From positions 9,699,810 through 9,763,809 of the forward strand of contig NC_134879.1 of the NCBI RefSeq assembly GCF_041734735.1: DNA of 64,000 nucleotides, read 5' to 3'. The translations under genes and the position numbers were made by a program. Source of the stretch: Babylonia areolata (taxonomy: Eukaryota; Mollusca; Gastropoda; Neogastropoda; Buccinidae). The notes beneath the pieces were generated by a model. The model saw nothing but the letters and a program-made list of their open reading frames with translations. It was not told where the DNA came from and searched no databases. Positions 22,166 to 50,249 of this stretch are shown in pieces (the stretch's first letter is position 1; each line of letters opens with the position of its first letter).

Positions 22166-25100
22166 AAGAACCACAAGTTAAAGAAGTATTGGAGCTGAAA
22201 GGAGAGGCATAGTGATTTATTGTTGACATTTGCACTGTGAGAATGGTAAAGATGTGTGTGTGTTTGAAGTGAAGGGCATTGTGTTAGTGTTTGCTAGTAA
22301 TTTATCAACAGCCAGGCCTTGGTCACACAAATCAACACTTTGGTGGATGTGTCTGTGTTAGAAGTAGCTGTTGCTTGTTGAAGAGGAGGATTGTCAGCAC
22401 TGGCTGGGATGAAGTTGTCGCTCGCGTCTTCCACTCGCCCACTGTTCACAGAGCTCAGGTATTGGCGTGTACATAGCACCCAGCTGGCTCCAGCTAGGTG
22501 GCGTCTGTCTGCTCAAAGGCTTCTCATCACAAATTTGTTTGGTGCTGCAGTGCTGTCAGTAGTCAGTTTGCTTCCACACACAATGGGGGGGAAAAAAGAC
22601 ATGCCTCTTCCACATGTACTAGGTTTCCACAAAAAGACAAAATGCAAAAAGGGGGGAAGTTGCGGTTGTGCAGTCTAACACAAGGAAACTAACAAGAATA
22701 GTAACATTGCTCCATGAAGAATTGACCATGTAATTAATGTGCTACTGACACTTGCAGTGTTGCTACACTGTGTAGCGGTGATCATCAGCATGGAGTGTTG
22801 CAACTGACACTGTTGCAGTGTTGCTACAGACACTATGCTGTGTTACTAAACTGTATAGCAGTGATCAACATGCAGTGTTGCTACTGACACTGTTGCAGTG
22901 TTGCTAGATGTATCAAAAATTTGGTGACAGTCAGTATGATCATGCCATGAAACTCTGCCCAAGTGAAAAGCAGGTTGTCTCCCTTTGGTAAGGTGACATG
23001 GTTTGCCATCCACTGGGCCAAGAAATACCACATGAACACTTCATGCAGTAAAAAGAAATTAGTGTAGAGAACATGGTGGTTGTATACAATTTGTGTTTTC
23101 TACATCCCATGGGATGAGTAGTCAGAATTCAGTGGATGTGAATGACCACAAGGTCTCCAGTGGATTCACAAAACCAGGGGCAGTCACTCATGGCTTCACT
23201 TTACAGTACCATGTGGACTTAACATCGTGTGACTTCTACTGACTGCGCTCATTTCGTTTCGTAATCAGTTGTTGAAAGACCAGATGCTAAATGTTGATGG
23301 CAGGTGGACCATTTGTTGTGCCAGTATCACCCTGAGCATTTTAGTGCTTTTTTCAGGCGTTAAGTGTTGAGGGCATTCATTATTTGTTAATGAGAAAACA
23401 AAGGACGTTTGTTTTCTTTTGTGTTTTTAACTGCATTTGGCCTAAGTGGCATGACGAGTGAAAATGTTGTGTGGGGTGGCAGCGTGTGTCAATCGTAGGA
23501 GATGTGTGTATGTGTGTGAAACACGGAGATTTAAAATTTAAAAAAAAAAAAAAAAAAAAGTGCGTGAGAGTGAGCATGTGTATGATGAAAAAAGAGTATG
23601 TAAACAGGTACTCACATGTGCAAGCATTGGAAGTGACTAAAAGAAGAGATCCAGTCATAATTTGCATATACCGTCATCAGAGTGTAATTTAGAACATACA
23701 TTGTTTTATTTTTTTGCATGTGTGTGAGTGAATTGCAGTTTGTTTCTGTGTTGCCACAGACACTGTATGTATACAGGTCATGTGTAAGCATGGGAATTGA
23801 CTAAAGAAGAGATCCCGTCATAATTGACATATATATTGTTTTATTTGTTTGCATGTGTGTGAGTGCATGCGGAAACTGCATGCTTGGAAATTAGATCCAG
23901 GAGAGAGTGCGCCTGCCCACCCCATACAACCTCCCATTAACTAATTGCCTACCCCTCCTCTTCCTCCCTCCCCTCTCCTGATTCCGTCATTCAGGATGTG
24001 ACAAATAGTGCATTGCTGTGAATTTCTCATTTCTCTTGGTGTTTAACCTGATACTAAATTAGGTCAGGTCAACTAAATTAGGTCAGATCAACCATTTGAT
24101 GCACACACTTGACCCCCATCCCAGTGCATGTCATTGTGGGTGTGTAGATTATCTGCACAGGTGTGGCCATCATACTACTGTGGTGTTGATGTTTGTCAGT
24201 TTAGGGCTTACAAACTTGCCCTGAATGTAGTGAACTGAATTCAACAGGGCTGAAGAGTTTATCGATTATATTCAACATGTTATGAAATGCCTTGCCAGTA
24301 AAAGCCAGTGTTTAAATGTGTGTGTTTTAGTTGTTGTTTTTTTCTCGATGATGTAATTGACTTGTATCATCATCCCACACTTGTGAAGAAGTATATCAAT
24401 GATGGATAAAGATGATCTTGTGCCATCACTGGTCAGCATTGTTTTGAGTTTGGGGGCAAGAATGGGAATGTGTGCGTGTGTGTTTGATACTACTGTAATG
24501 CGCATAAGTGTTTCGATGAAACTTTACAATCTGTTCTGATGTCAAATATTGTATATCAGCTTAATTTCTGCATTCTGTGTTCATGATACCTTGTTCTCAA
24601 ACGTTTCCCCCTTTCTTTAATATAGACGCAAGTGGAACATCCTGCAAAGATGAGACACTTGTTTATGTTTCAGCTGGTTGCTTTGCAGTGTAGTTGTAGT
24701 TTCAGTGGTCTGGGAACAAGGAATTAAATCCAGCCCAGAACTAAAGCAAGCCATTCTTGGAATACCAGAGTAGTTTTTTTGGTTTTGTTTTTATTTTTTA
24801 ATTCCAAAAACTGCCTTTCTTCTTAGTGGTCCATCATTGTGGTTTTCTGTGTTATGGTAACATTTTGTCACTGTGAGTTTCTCTGTTATGGTTACATCTT
24901 GTCACTGTGGTTTTTTCTGTTGTGTACAAGTTGTTCCATTTCTCTTCTGCCTTCGTGTTTCTCCAGTTTGAAAGCCAGTCAGGAACTTGAAACATTCTCC
25001 TCATATATGTATGTATTTCCTCAGGAATGATTTTCCAATATCTGAATTTCAAATTGCAAGAAAGGCCACCTCCAGATCATCCGTTCACACACACAAAGAA

Positions 25101-25874
25101 AGAAAGAATGACCATGAAGTCGTTTACTGAAATCAGTTTGCATCGTTCAAATGGGTGTCCGTTTTAAAAATTATAAAACACTGGTTTTGAAATGTCCTGA
25201 TTATCAGTATCTGCCAAATCAACCAAATGTTCCTTTTAACATGCCAAAACAAAGTGACTCGGGTAAAACGTAATGTAGAAATCTGACATAAAATGAAAAT
25301 GATGGATCAGATTTCTTAATGTTTAATCTCTGTAACATATATTTTTGGATGGATGTTTTCACATAAACATCACAGTATATCTTTTAAGTCATATAGAATG
25401 GATGGAAATGTGACACACATGAAGATTTTTTTTTTTTTTTTTAATCAGTATACAGGTCAAGGTCTTCCCTAATGGAATAACATTTTGATTTTGTTTCAGA
25501 GCATAAAAACCTCAATAAAAACTTGCTGATTTCAACTTACAGTTATGGCAATTACTGCACAATTTGATTTTGTAAATTAAAAAAAAAAATTACAATGATG
25601 CTCATTGAAGGAATGTTCTTTTTATGATTATATGAATCATGGATTGCAAGTAATATAGAACAATGTTGTCAATGCAGTGTCACCCACAATATCCAGAGCC
25701 AGTGAATCTTGAAACTGGAGATTCATTTGTGCCACCCCACCATAAAAAGGTTTGGGTCAGACTTTACTTTCTAAACGCAGACATAGTAAAAATCCAAGTA
25801 CTTTTCCCAGTTTACAACCTAGCAGTGTACGACCAATTCTAATGCAAATAAAAACTCATTTTATGTTCAATTAC
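22166..25874. other. intergenic, with small duplications
   Basis: No gene recognised. Small tandem duplications are at 22745-22925 (units with 'gcagtgttgct'), 23590-23870 (two copies with 'agaagagatcc.gtcataatt') and 24835-24920 (three copies with 'tgttatggtaacattttgtc'). Poly(A) at 23541-23560 and poly(T) near 25429. AT-rich after 25060. Confidence 0.55.
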
Positions 25875-25985
25875 TCATGGAGGCGTCACAACATTCGGAC
25901 AAATCCATAATACGCTACACCATATGCTAAGCAGATGCCTGACCAGCAGCGTAACCCATCGTGCATTGGCCTTGATAGGGGGCTG
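25875..25985 (-). mobile_element. SINE 3' part, minus orientation
   Basis: Reverse complement of the shared motif set: 'atggaggcgtcac', 'cggacaaatcc', 'atacgctacacca', 'gatgcctgaccagcagcgta'. Confidence 0.8.
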
Positions 25986-28416
25986 GGGGGGGAGACAAAA
26001 CATTGTCGGACATAGCCAAGCCTTGGCCAACAGATCAAGAGGGATTCCTCCAACCCCAACCCCCTAAAAAGTTTACAACCAATTTGTTCAAGACCTTAAG
26101 TGTCCTGGGAAGACAGACTTCTTTGCTGGGTGGAGGAGGGATGCTTGGGTGAAGGTTATGGGGGGGTGATAAAAAATTCTTGCCTTATGTAAAGGGAATG
26201 TACCTGTTCCCCAGTTATGTATGGTCACTGAAAGTTTATAACTCAATACCAGTCACTGTGACCAGCACACATGGACCATGGGAACATGCTCTCATCAATG
26301 AATTGAAGCGAAGCTGTCACATCAGACACATGACCAACCCATCTCTCCACTCAGGGGGTCACAGTGAAACCCCACCCACCCACCCCCCAGAAAAACAACT
26401 GTGAATAACCATTAAATTGTCCATTGCAGAAAAGAAAAACCCACAGGGCAGAAAGCAATTAACATAAAAGACAAAAATATCCTGGTACTGTAAAACTTTC
26501 CAAAATGTCTTTAAACAACAACAAAAAAACTGTACATCCTAACTTAGAAACAAGCAATTAACCTGAAATGAAACCAGCTTTGTTCAACTGAAACCTCTTT
26601 CAAAACTCATACAGAACATGCAAACTGGCATATTTGGTATCCATGGACAAAACGAAAGTGGCAAGAAAACTTGTGAAACCAATAACACAAGAAATACTGT
26701 TTTCTTTTGAGGGGATCACTCACAAGCACCAAAATAGACATACAATGTATCAAAATAACAGAGGTTACTCCAATTTCTCTTTTCCTTTAACCAAAATCTA
26801 GCAGTACTTAAAAGTAGTAATTCATTTGGAAACAGGGAGGGAATTTGTATTTGAATTGTGTTATGAAAAAAAAATTCTAAAAATGTGTAACCAATTATTC
26901 CACAGTGTCAAGACCATAAGTACTTAAAATTCAATGGTGCACATCCTGTCACGGACACTAGAGTGCCATCAACACAGATTTGAGGAGACCTACAAGAAAA
27001 GAGAATTCCTGGCAGCCTTTTGTGGGCTCTGTACAGTTATCAGGGGGCTGGGGAAATAATCAACGGATATCACCACAACCGATACAAATCCGTGTGACTT
27101 TCTACTTGTTCAAACATGATCATTGGTGCTGTTTGTGCGAGAAACATCAAAAATCACATTGCAAGAACACTTTTGATTCATTTCACACATGCAACAACTC
27201 CAGCTTCGAAACTAACAACTCATGTCATGTTACTGGAACAATCTATCACAGCTGGGAAAAAAACAAACCACAACAAATGTTTGGCAGAAAGGATTATACA
27301 CTACACTCTTTCAAGCAATGCTGCATCTCACAAAACAAAATCATTGAAAAAAAATTCACAAAAAACAACCAGATCATCCACTGAACTGCACACAAAGCCT
27401 GCTCCTCACAATGCACACAGTATTTTCATCCATGACCACATCAACGCCTCCTAACAATGCACACAGTATTTTCATCCATGACCACATCAACGCCTCCTAA
27501 CAATGCCCCTCCCCCCAAAAAAGCCAAAATGATCACCCGACTAGACTTCACATTGCCCTTGCATCAATAAATTTTGAATCCACAGCAATAAACAAGGCTG
27601 TCACAAGAGGAGATGATCTAAGCGAACTATCAAAATCTGCTGAAATGCCTACAAATACTTGTCTAAGGAAGATAAAAACAAACCAAACTGAACATAACAA
27701 ACATACAGCTCCTTTCAAACTCAACCCAACTTCAAAGCTTCAACAGAAAACTCTTTTTTCAGCTGAACAGAATTCTGTTGAAAACAAGACATTTTCATTC
27801 TTCCTACTGAAACACCTGACAGCCTCATAATAACTCCCCAATGTATTATACTAAAGCTACTTTTGGCTATGAGGCACTGGTGACCAGACTAACACGGTTT
27901 CTTATGTCGCACACAACATTCAAGGGAACTTTTCATCACATTCATTCAACTGCATCTAAACACAAGCAACTTACATATCAACAAAGCATTTTTGCCACAA
28001 AAAAAAGACATCCACTGTACACATACTGCAATAAATCCATTCACATTTGCCTGACAGTGCAGCACAAGACTGGACCCAAAGGATTGCACTAGAAGTGAGG
28101 GATTTGTGCCATCATGGCTTCTCCCTGAAAGACATGGACAGAAAACTGCTTCACCCTTCTGGCCAACTTCCAAACTCACCAACAGAAAACAAGCATCTAC
28201 AACAGGTGCAGCTCAAGCACGGCAGTGCATGTTGAAGCACAATCACCAATACACATGATCACTGGTCAGAAATAACACAATTCACGGTTTTGGCCCAGCC
28301 CCTAACGCTCGGTGAAGTGCATACTGTGTGTTTGTCCCAAAGGACACATATGAACGCAACATCAATCACACATTTCCAATGCTGAAAATTCCACTTTCTG
28401 AATGACATTCATTTTT
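25986..28416. other. intergenic, AT-rich
   Basis: No gene recognised. A perfect two-copy duplication of about 48 bp ('aatgcacacagtattttcat', 'ccatgaccacatcaacgcct') lies at about 27409-27502. It could be 3' UTR of the minus-strand TTBK gene, but no evidence decides this. Confidence 0.5.
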
Positions 28417-31400
28417 GTGACGATATCACCTTAGCAGAATGCAACAGCAGTCCATGACATATGAAAAGGGACTTTACTGTGATTTTCCAGACGTGTGCAT
28501 TGGGACTGAAATGAGAGACTTCCCACCAACGGTAAACAACCTTCAGTTTGTCTTCTTCATAAAGATGTTGATCTGGTTTCCAGTATGACGATGTCTTAAT
28601 ATTCAAGTTACAACATGGTGGCAGCGTGTGGCTACAAATCTAACCAATTAAAACAACAACAAAAATGGTGCTTAAAGTGACTTAAAGTGACTTTTCGAAG
28701 CCTAGTGGCTGGCCTACTTGAAAACAACGGTTTTGTAGATTCTGAGACGCAGACTGTACAAGGAAGACAAGAAGGTTCAGGTGAGTAGTCTGATTTATGC
28801 CATGGGGCCTGAGGCTGAAAAGACTCACTCAACCTTCACTGATACTGATGGTACCTCGACACTTGAGCAACTCTTGCAACATTTTAATGAATACTTTGTT
28901 CCAAAAATTAACATCGTGTATGTGAGAGCATTGTTCTATTCACGAAATCAACTTGCTGATGAAAACATTAAGTCTTATGTATGAAAGCTGTATGAACTTT
29001 CAGAAAATGCTAATTTTCCAAACAAGAAAGCAAGCATCAGGGACAGATGTCCTTGGTATGCGTAATACGGAACTGTCAAAAAAGCTACAGTTGCAAACTG
29101 ACCTTGTGTTGAAGCAAGCTCGTAAAACTACAGCTCAATGAACAAAGACATGCTACTGGTGATGCAGTCACTTGTGAGCCTGTAGGACCTGTTCAACGGA
29201 GAGGGGGCTATGGCAATGGATGAGGAGGACAGTCAAGAAAAAGACCTTCCTGTAGAGACCAGCCTCCCAAAGCTTGTCCCAATTGCAGATTCAGCATGGA
29301 AAAGAAGCTTGTCCAGCAAAAGGGACACAGTGTTGAGGATGCAGCAAACAGGAAATTTTCTATCTAAAATTACGTTTAAATAACATACTTACCGTGACCC
29401 AAGTAGTGCAGACTCCGGCAGGGTCTGACATTCTTGTCCTGTGCAAACTACTATCCGCCTATGCGGAGAAAACGAAAGTACTACAGCCGATAACCTCCCG
29501 GAAGTAGGTAACCTCCCCTCTGTCCCCCTGGCTAGTGCCCTCTTTTTCCGGCATACAACCATTTTCAGAAAGTCTACTGTTCATCTAGAACTAGTCAAGT
29601 TCATGAGGTCAATGAGATACCTCCCAAGAGCCAACCAGAATTTTCCACACATTTTCTTGGAAGCACTGAACAGCAGTGAAGAACTGCCGTAGCATACAAA
29701 CCTAATAATTTACGGACGTTCCTTAAGTTTCAAAATTGATACTGGCACTGACGTTTCCATCATATCAAAGAAAGTGTACAACAGTCTATGTCCCAAGCCA
29801 AAACTGTGAAAATCAAATGCCATTCTACAGAGCCCCGGAGGTGATCTTTCACACCGAGGAATGTTCCCAGCTCAAGTGAACAAGAATGATCAACAGTCTG
29901 TTGCCTTTTGAGTCTTTGTCCTTGTCAACAACTGTGACAGTCTCCTCAGCAGAGATGCAGCCTTACGATTAGGTTTTGTCAAGAGGCTTGACATCTTGTG
30001 TGCTCTCGCATTTGGAGAAATTGGAGATCCAGTACAGTGTGATCATGTCAAGATGAGAGTTCAGGAAGACAGTATCCCCTACAACAGTAACAACTGCACC
30101 ACAGCAAGATGAATACTGTTCCCCTTGATGTCAAAAGTTGAAGAACAACTTCAGCAAATGAAGAAAAACGGAGTGATTGAACGCATCACAGAGCCAACTG
30201 ACTGGTGCGCCCCTATGGTACCATTCCTGAAGAAAGGAGGCGGAGTGCATATATGTGTGGGCCCGAAGAAACTGAACAGAGTAGTAAAGTGAGAACACTA
30301 CATTCTACCGACTCTAGAAGACATCACACACAAACTAAAAGGATCAAAGGTGTTCACGAAACTGGATGCAACATCAGGCTTCTGGCAGCTTCCACTTGAT
30401 CTAGAAACCACAAAACTGATGACATTCATCATACCGTTTGGCAGGTGCTTCTTCCGGCGTGTTCCATTTGGAATCTCCATGGCTCCTGAAGTGTTCCAGC
30501 AAACGATGGAAACCATCCTGGGCAACACTGAAGGAGTTGAATGTTACATGGATGACATCCTCATTCTTGTGGAGAACATGGAGGAACATGATAAGTGTCT
30601 CACCATGGTACTTCAACGCCTATCAGATGTCGGCCTGAAGCTGAATACAGATAAATGTGAATGAAATCAAATTCCTTGGCCACACCTTCAACAAAAATGG
30701 CATCAAGCCAGATCCATCAAAACTGATGGCCATTCGCAATATGAAAGATCCAGCAGACCTTTCAGAATTGAGAAGATGGCTAGGAGTGGTCAACTACCTT
30801 GGCATGGTCCTTCCTGACCTGTCAATAATCCTGCAACCAATATATGGTCTCCTCCAAAAGGACTCTCTATGGATATGGGACAGACCACAAACAGATGCAG
30901 TGAAAAAATAAAGAAACTACTTTCAGAAGCACCAACTCTGGCATTCTATGATGTCACAAAACTGACAGTGGTCAGCGCTGACACCAGCAGTTATGGACTT
31001 GGATGAGTGCTGCTTCAAAATCACAATGGAGAGTTGAAGCCAGTCACATACTGCCCTTGTACCCTAACTGATGCAGAAAAAGGGTATGCCCAAATTGAAA
31101 AGGAATGTCTGGCGATGGACTGGGCTTGTGAAAAATTTGAACGCTACCTGGTAGGCCTGGAAACCTTCACAGCTATCACCAACAACAGACCATTGGTTTC
31201 TCTGGTGAACAAAAAAGATCTTCAGGAAACATCCCTCAAATGCCAGAGACTACTAATGCATCTGATGCGGTACAATCTGAAAGCAGAATACATTCCTGGC
31301 AAGAACATGATAATGGCTGATGCTTTATCAAGAAGCTCTGTATCAATGCAGAACAGCCTCATCTTGCAAGAAGATGTCCAAGGCGACGTTGATGAAATCA

Positions 31401-31797
31401 CCTCATACTGGCCTGCATCTGACACCAAGATCTGTCAAATCCGAGAGTCAACTCGGCAAGATGCTGGTCTGATAGTGGCAGTGGACTACACACAAAACCG
31501 TTGGCCAAAACACAAGAAAGACGTAGTCCTTGAAGCAAGGGAATTCTTCACTGTTCAGCAACAACTCAGTGTTCATGATGGGTCACTGCTGAGAGGAGAC
31601 AGGATGGACATTCCTTTCTCCATGCAACAGGAAATGTTGGACAGAATCATGACGGACACTTAGGTATCTCCAGGCGTCCAGAACAAGCAAACAGGCAGTG
31701 TGGTGGCCAGGCATGAGTAGGGACATACAAAACCACAGTTAGGTCCCTTTTCATAAATCATCAACTTCTGTCGCATTCCCTTAGGTGATATCGTCAC
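28417..31797 (+). mobile_element. Ty3/gypsy-type LTR retrotransposon fossil
   Basis: Parts in order on the plus strand: an LTR-like segment of about 200 bp (28417-28615, starting TGTGACG and ending ACA); a primer-binding-like 'tggtggcagcgtg'; gag remnants (28.8-29.3 kb); an aspartic protease remnant with 'DTGTDVSII' (about 29.74 kb); reverse transcriptase with 'YMDDILI' (30.1-30.7 kb); RNase H (30.7-31.35 kb); and the start of integrase (31.5-31.73 kb). The copy is broken, with more than five breaks, and truncated inside integrase. The right edge (about 31730-31797) is an inverted piece of the LTR start rather than a 3' LTR. With only one LTR the age cannot be estimated from LTR divergence; the decay suggests it is old. 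Confidence 0.85.
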
Positions 31798-33367
31798 TTT
31801 TTTTCCTTTTCTTTTTTTTTAACCCTTGCAAAGTAGCCTCTTTTCTTTGAAATGAATGAATGTACAAAAGCAAGCAAAATCAAAATTTTACAAAAGAAAT
31901 GCTGTGCAAAAGAAAAATTACTCTCACAAAGCTCTTGTTCATTTAATACGAATTACTCAAATTTTAAATATACACATATCTAACATGGACATTAACACAA
32001 CTCAATTATCTTTAGAACCCTTTAACAACAACACAACTGCATCTAGCCATAGACAGCAATGCAGACAGGTTTCTGCTGCTTTAGTATTCCTAGTAACATA
32101 ATGGGCAGATAAACAGCTGACCAAAGCTGTGTACTAAACTGTTATATATGAATGCAAAAGAAAACAAATAAAATCCTATCATATACACCACAGCCCACAA
32201 AAAAAGCCATCTGTGGGATTTTAAATGTTAAAAAACATCACACACCTGAAACTTGGCCTGTGCTCATTTTCAGTGATGGTACACCAAAGTTTAAAAGGAT
32301 CTTTTGCAAAAGCTTCAATAGTGATGATTCGATATCAGCAGAAATGCTTGGAAAGATTGCAGCAAGAAGAAGAACTCTCCTACCAATGTTCCACACAACA
32401 CTGTGCATTACATCCCTGGTACCAATGTGCAGAAATATGCCTGGCACTGAACATGACAACAGTAACTCACACAACACACAGTTTTCAATACAGTCACAAA
32501 ACACAGACACTGTTCAATACAATCTCAGTGTTCAATACAATCTCGTTGGCTGATTGATGGAGGAATAGTAAGATCTCTCTGTTTAGGTGTTGTATGAGAC
32601 AGGTGTCGTCGTGGAAATCTGCTTCACTTTTTCTCCTTTGTGCATCTGGAAAGAACAAAAAAAGAACAAATGTCATTTTAACTCATATATAAAAGATGCA
32701 CTGATTGATATCACTGGGGAGGAGAGGGGGTGATTACTGGTCAACCAACCTTTGAATGACTAAAGAAAGGGTCAACTCTGAAACACCCTTCACCTGTCTG
32801 CTTGTCTGTCCACTTGTCTGTCTGCCTTTCTGTCTGAACATCTTTCACTGACATCTGTCTCTGTTCCTGCCTCTGTCTGTCTGTCTGTCTGTCTGTCATG
32901 TTGGAACAACTGTTCCAAACTCTTCCTGAACATCCCTAACTGACATTCATCTGTCTGCCAGCCTGTCTGTGCATCTTGCTTGTATGTCACGGATCTCAAG
33001 GCCTGGTCGATGTTTTGTGTGGCCTGACTTCTTTCTTTTGCTGCCCTAACTCCACAACAAGGTTTTTCAGTCTTCAAGTGCAATGTGAAGTGGTGAAGCA
33101 TGTACCATGGACCAGTCCACATGTTTTGACACCTCCTTGAAACTGAAACTGAAACTGAAGACCAAACACAGGCCAAAGGTTTAAAGAACTATCCCATAAC
33201 ATTTTCTCAGATTACACACAAAAACATCAACAAAAACCGACAGCACAACAAATCAAGGTAAAACAATTTTTTAAGCAAAGACAGAAAAAGGGGAGACAAA
33301 AAAAGCAAGAACAGACAACTGAAGGAAACTAACAGGTGGCAGTGCAGGTGGACTAGCCTGGTGCAAG
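31798..33367. other. 3' flank of the TTBK gene
   Basis: Probably includes the TTBK 3' UTR. Holds a TCTG-rich microsatellite (about 32795-32900) and a SINE tail piece 'cctccttgaaactgaaactg' (about 33131-33160). No AATAAA on the minus strand was found close to the stop. Confidence 0.5.
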
Positions 33368-47545
<14,178 letters not shown>

Positions 47546-47665
47546 GGTGACACAGCTAGCCAGGGGACAGCAGCGGTCCCTGGCTGAGCTCAGAGGATTA
47601 CCTCCCCTGCACCAGACCCACCGTGCTGTGCAATGCAGTCTCCAGCACCCCCCGCCTCCACCCGC

Positions 47666-47698
47666 TTAGCCCATGGCATCCATGGCCACCATGTCCAT
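47666..47698 (-). promoter_or_regulatory. in-frame upstream ORF in the TTBK leader
   Basis: The leader part of the exon opens with ATG directly after the acceptor and encodes MDMVAMDAMG before TAA. It is in the same frame as the kinase start 153 nt downstream, and that one TAA is the only stop between them. It may lower translation of the main frame. Confidence 0.5.
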
Positions 47699-47767
47699 CT
47701 GAGAACAAAACCACCATGCTCTTTATGTCGTTTCATTATTGATACAACAAAATGAGAGCTCTGTGAC

Positions 47768-47995
47768 TAATAATAATAATAATAATGACAGTATTTATAT
47801 AGCACTGAATCTTGTGCAGAGACAAATCTAAGCGCTTTCACACCAGTCATTCACACGCATGCATAACTCTAAAACTGAAGAAACTGAAGACAAAGAGGAG
47901 GCAGGGGAGGGAGGCTATCTTGTGAAATGGTGGGTTTTAAGGTCAGACTTGAAAGAGCTGAGTGCAGAGACCTGACGAAGCGAAAGAGGATATAC
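47768..47995 (-). mobile_element. LINE 3' end (same family as 1588-2175)
   Basis: Shares 'gcgctttcacaccagtcatt', 'cacacgcatgcataactcta' and 'cagacttgaaagagctgagt' with the 1588-1790 copy, including the terminal TTA-type microsatellite. Confidence 0.8.
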
Positions 47996-48619
47996 TAAGA
48001 TATACTAAATAAAGCGAGAAAGAGTCTTTCTTTCTTTTTTTTCTTTTTTTTTTTAAAAAAGATTGTTAGCATGCCATTCATTTCAACTGTACTCGAGGCA
48101 AGAAACAAATGCAATGATAATCATGTTTGTCAACTTCTTTTGTACGCTCTCGGTTGACATATTCTCATGAGGTCTTTTTTCAATGGACCACAATACTTAT
48201 TAAGAAAATTACAAAGTGTAGATTGGAAAGCATATAAGCTATCGCTCGGAGGTGTATTCTAAGCACAAACTTTTGAACTTGCTGAGAATTCAGTAAATTG
48301 TCACATGATGAATATAGAAAAATCTCTGTTGCAAAATCGACTGATGGTTTCTCCACTGAAACAGGATATCATTTATAGCTTTGTCTTTTGTGAAGGACTA
48401 TGACTTTCAAACTAGAAGGCAAGAGTGCACTGGCACTTTGTGCTGCAGCCTTGGGGGCTTGTTGGCCTTTGGGAACCATCCCAGTGCTGACTGTCCTAAA
48501 GCCCAGTTGGCCAAGAGAGTGGGGTTTAACATGGGCAAGACACTCCTCACTTTAATCAAACCAGAAAGGTGGGACAGCAGTTTCCTCCTCTGCTGTTCTG
48601 ATGGTCATAGTCAGATATT
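47996..48619. other. non-coding, nothing recognised
   Basis: Upstream of the TTBK coding start; AT-rich with a poly(T) run. Confidence 0.45.
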
Positions 48620-49065
48620 ACTATCATACATACATATTATTGCATTGTATTATTCTTTTGTCAGAACAGATTTCTCTGTGTGAAATTCAGGCTGCTCTCC
48701 CCAGGGAGAGCATGTCCCTACACTGAGAGCACCACCCTTGTTTGTTTGTTTTTTCCTGCCTGCAATTTTATTTGTTTTCCAATCAAAGTGGATTTTCCTA
48801 CAGAATTTTGCCAGGGACAACCCTTTTGTTGCTGTGGGTTCTTTCACATGCACTAAGTGTCTGCTAAACACAGCAGCTCAATTCATTGTCTCATCCAAAT
48901 GATTAGCATCAAGACCACCACTCAAGTTGTAGTAGGAGGGGGAGAAAATACTAGTGAATGTGGGATTCAATCCCATCGGATCAGATTCCATCGCTCCACA
49001 TGATCCCTGGACGACAGAGTCACCATTCTCCACCTGATAACTGTACACACAACTCATCTTTTTTC
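48620..49065 (-). mobile_element. near full-length SINE, minus orientation
   Basis: Reads on the minus strand as the 55365-55750 element: a B-box-like 'gggattgaatccca', 'gtctcatccaaatgatta' complement, 'cagaattttgccagggacaa' complement and 'gagagcatgtccctacactg' complement. Confidence 0.75.
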
Positions 49066-50249
49066 TGAAAAAAAAGGAAATAATAAACAAGCAGCGGTGT
49101 GCTCTTTTCTTTAATTTTTTTTATCCAGTCCTCACCTGATTAGGGTCAACACTGCACAAACCTAAATGACAAAGGCATGAGTGTGTTGGGGAAAAAACAG
49201 AAAGGGTAAAACAGCATAATACCCAACAATGAACATGTAAAACAGCATTATACTTTTATTTTCTTCAACATTAATGCACACTGTCATTGTGCGAGTTGCT
49301 ATCCCTTTCTGAAACTAAAATAACCGAAGTGTTCAATGTCCCTGGTAAAATTCAAGACATTCCCTACATTTCTTTTTATGCTATTATTTCCACCATGTCC
49401 TCTTCATCACAATTTATGTGTACTAATTCCGTTTGGCATGTTCTGTGCAACACAACAAAACATCTAAGAACACCAAGACAGTATAATATGTTTTTTGGGG
49501 GTTTTTCAACCCCTCCTCCCCCCTCAGAGTAAACTTCTCTCTTCCATATCCTCCCCAAAAACATGAGCTACAAGAACAGAGGGAGAGACAAGAACAGTTT
49601 GTCTATATATTTGTCACAATTCGGTGTATTCTGCAGAGGCTGCAATAAATGTGTACTTTTATAAAGTTCATTCAATGCTAGCTTATAACACCTTTTTTTT
49701 TTTTTAGAATCAACTGCTGGACTGCTTTCCAAAGGAATTCGAAACAAGCAGCATGTTGTACACATGATATCCCTGAATAAATCAATTCCCTGTCTTCTTA
49801 ATCACAGCACTGAGACCTGGTAGCATGGGGAGAAAAATCCTTGCTGTTTTCCCTTGGTCAAACTTCCAAGTCATGGTTACCTTCAGTTTTCTCTCCATCA
49901 AACTTCCAAGCCATGATGACCATGTCTGTCAGCTAAGTGGAAACCTCTCCCAACCCAGCACTGTATCTCCACAACCCCCCTCCCCACACACCCCACTCTT
50001 CATCCACTCTATCACTTGCCAACTGCCATTGATTCATTTGCCGGCAAATAACAGAATCAATAAGAGGCGAGACAGAAGAGAAACAGGGAGTGAGGTTGGG
50101 GAGACAAAAATCAGGAGGGGAGAGAGGGAGGGAAGCAAAGGCTGAGTGTAGGAGGGGTGAGAGGGAAAGAGAGGGACAAATGGTGTGTGTTAGTGTGATC
50201 TGGGCATGAGGGAGAGGATGAGATTGTACTGGAGAAGAATATGCAGTGA
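49066..50249. other. non-coding, nothing recognised
   Basis: Likely upstream intron or flank of TTBK. AT-rich, then purine-rich after 50060. Open frames show no protein-like features. Confidence 0.45.
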
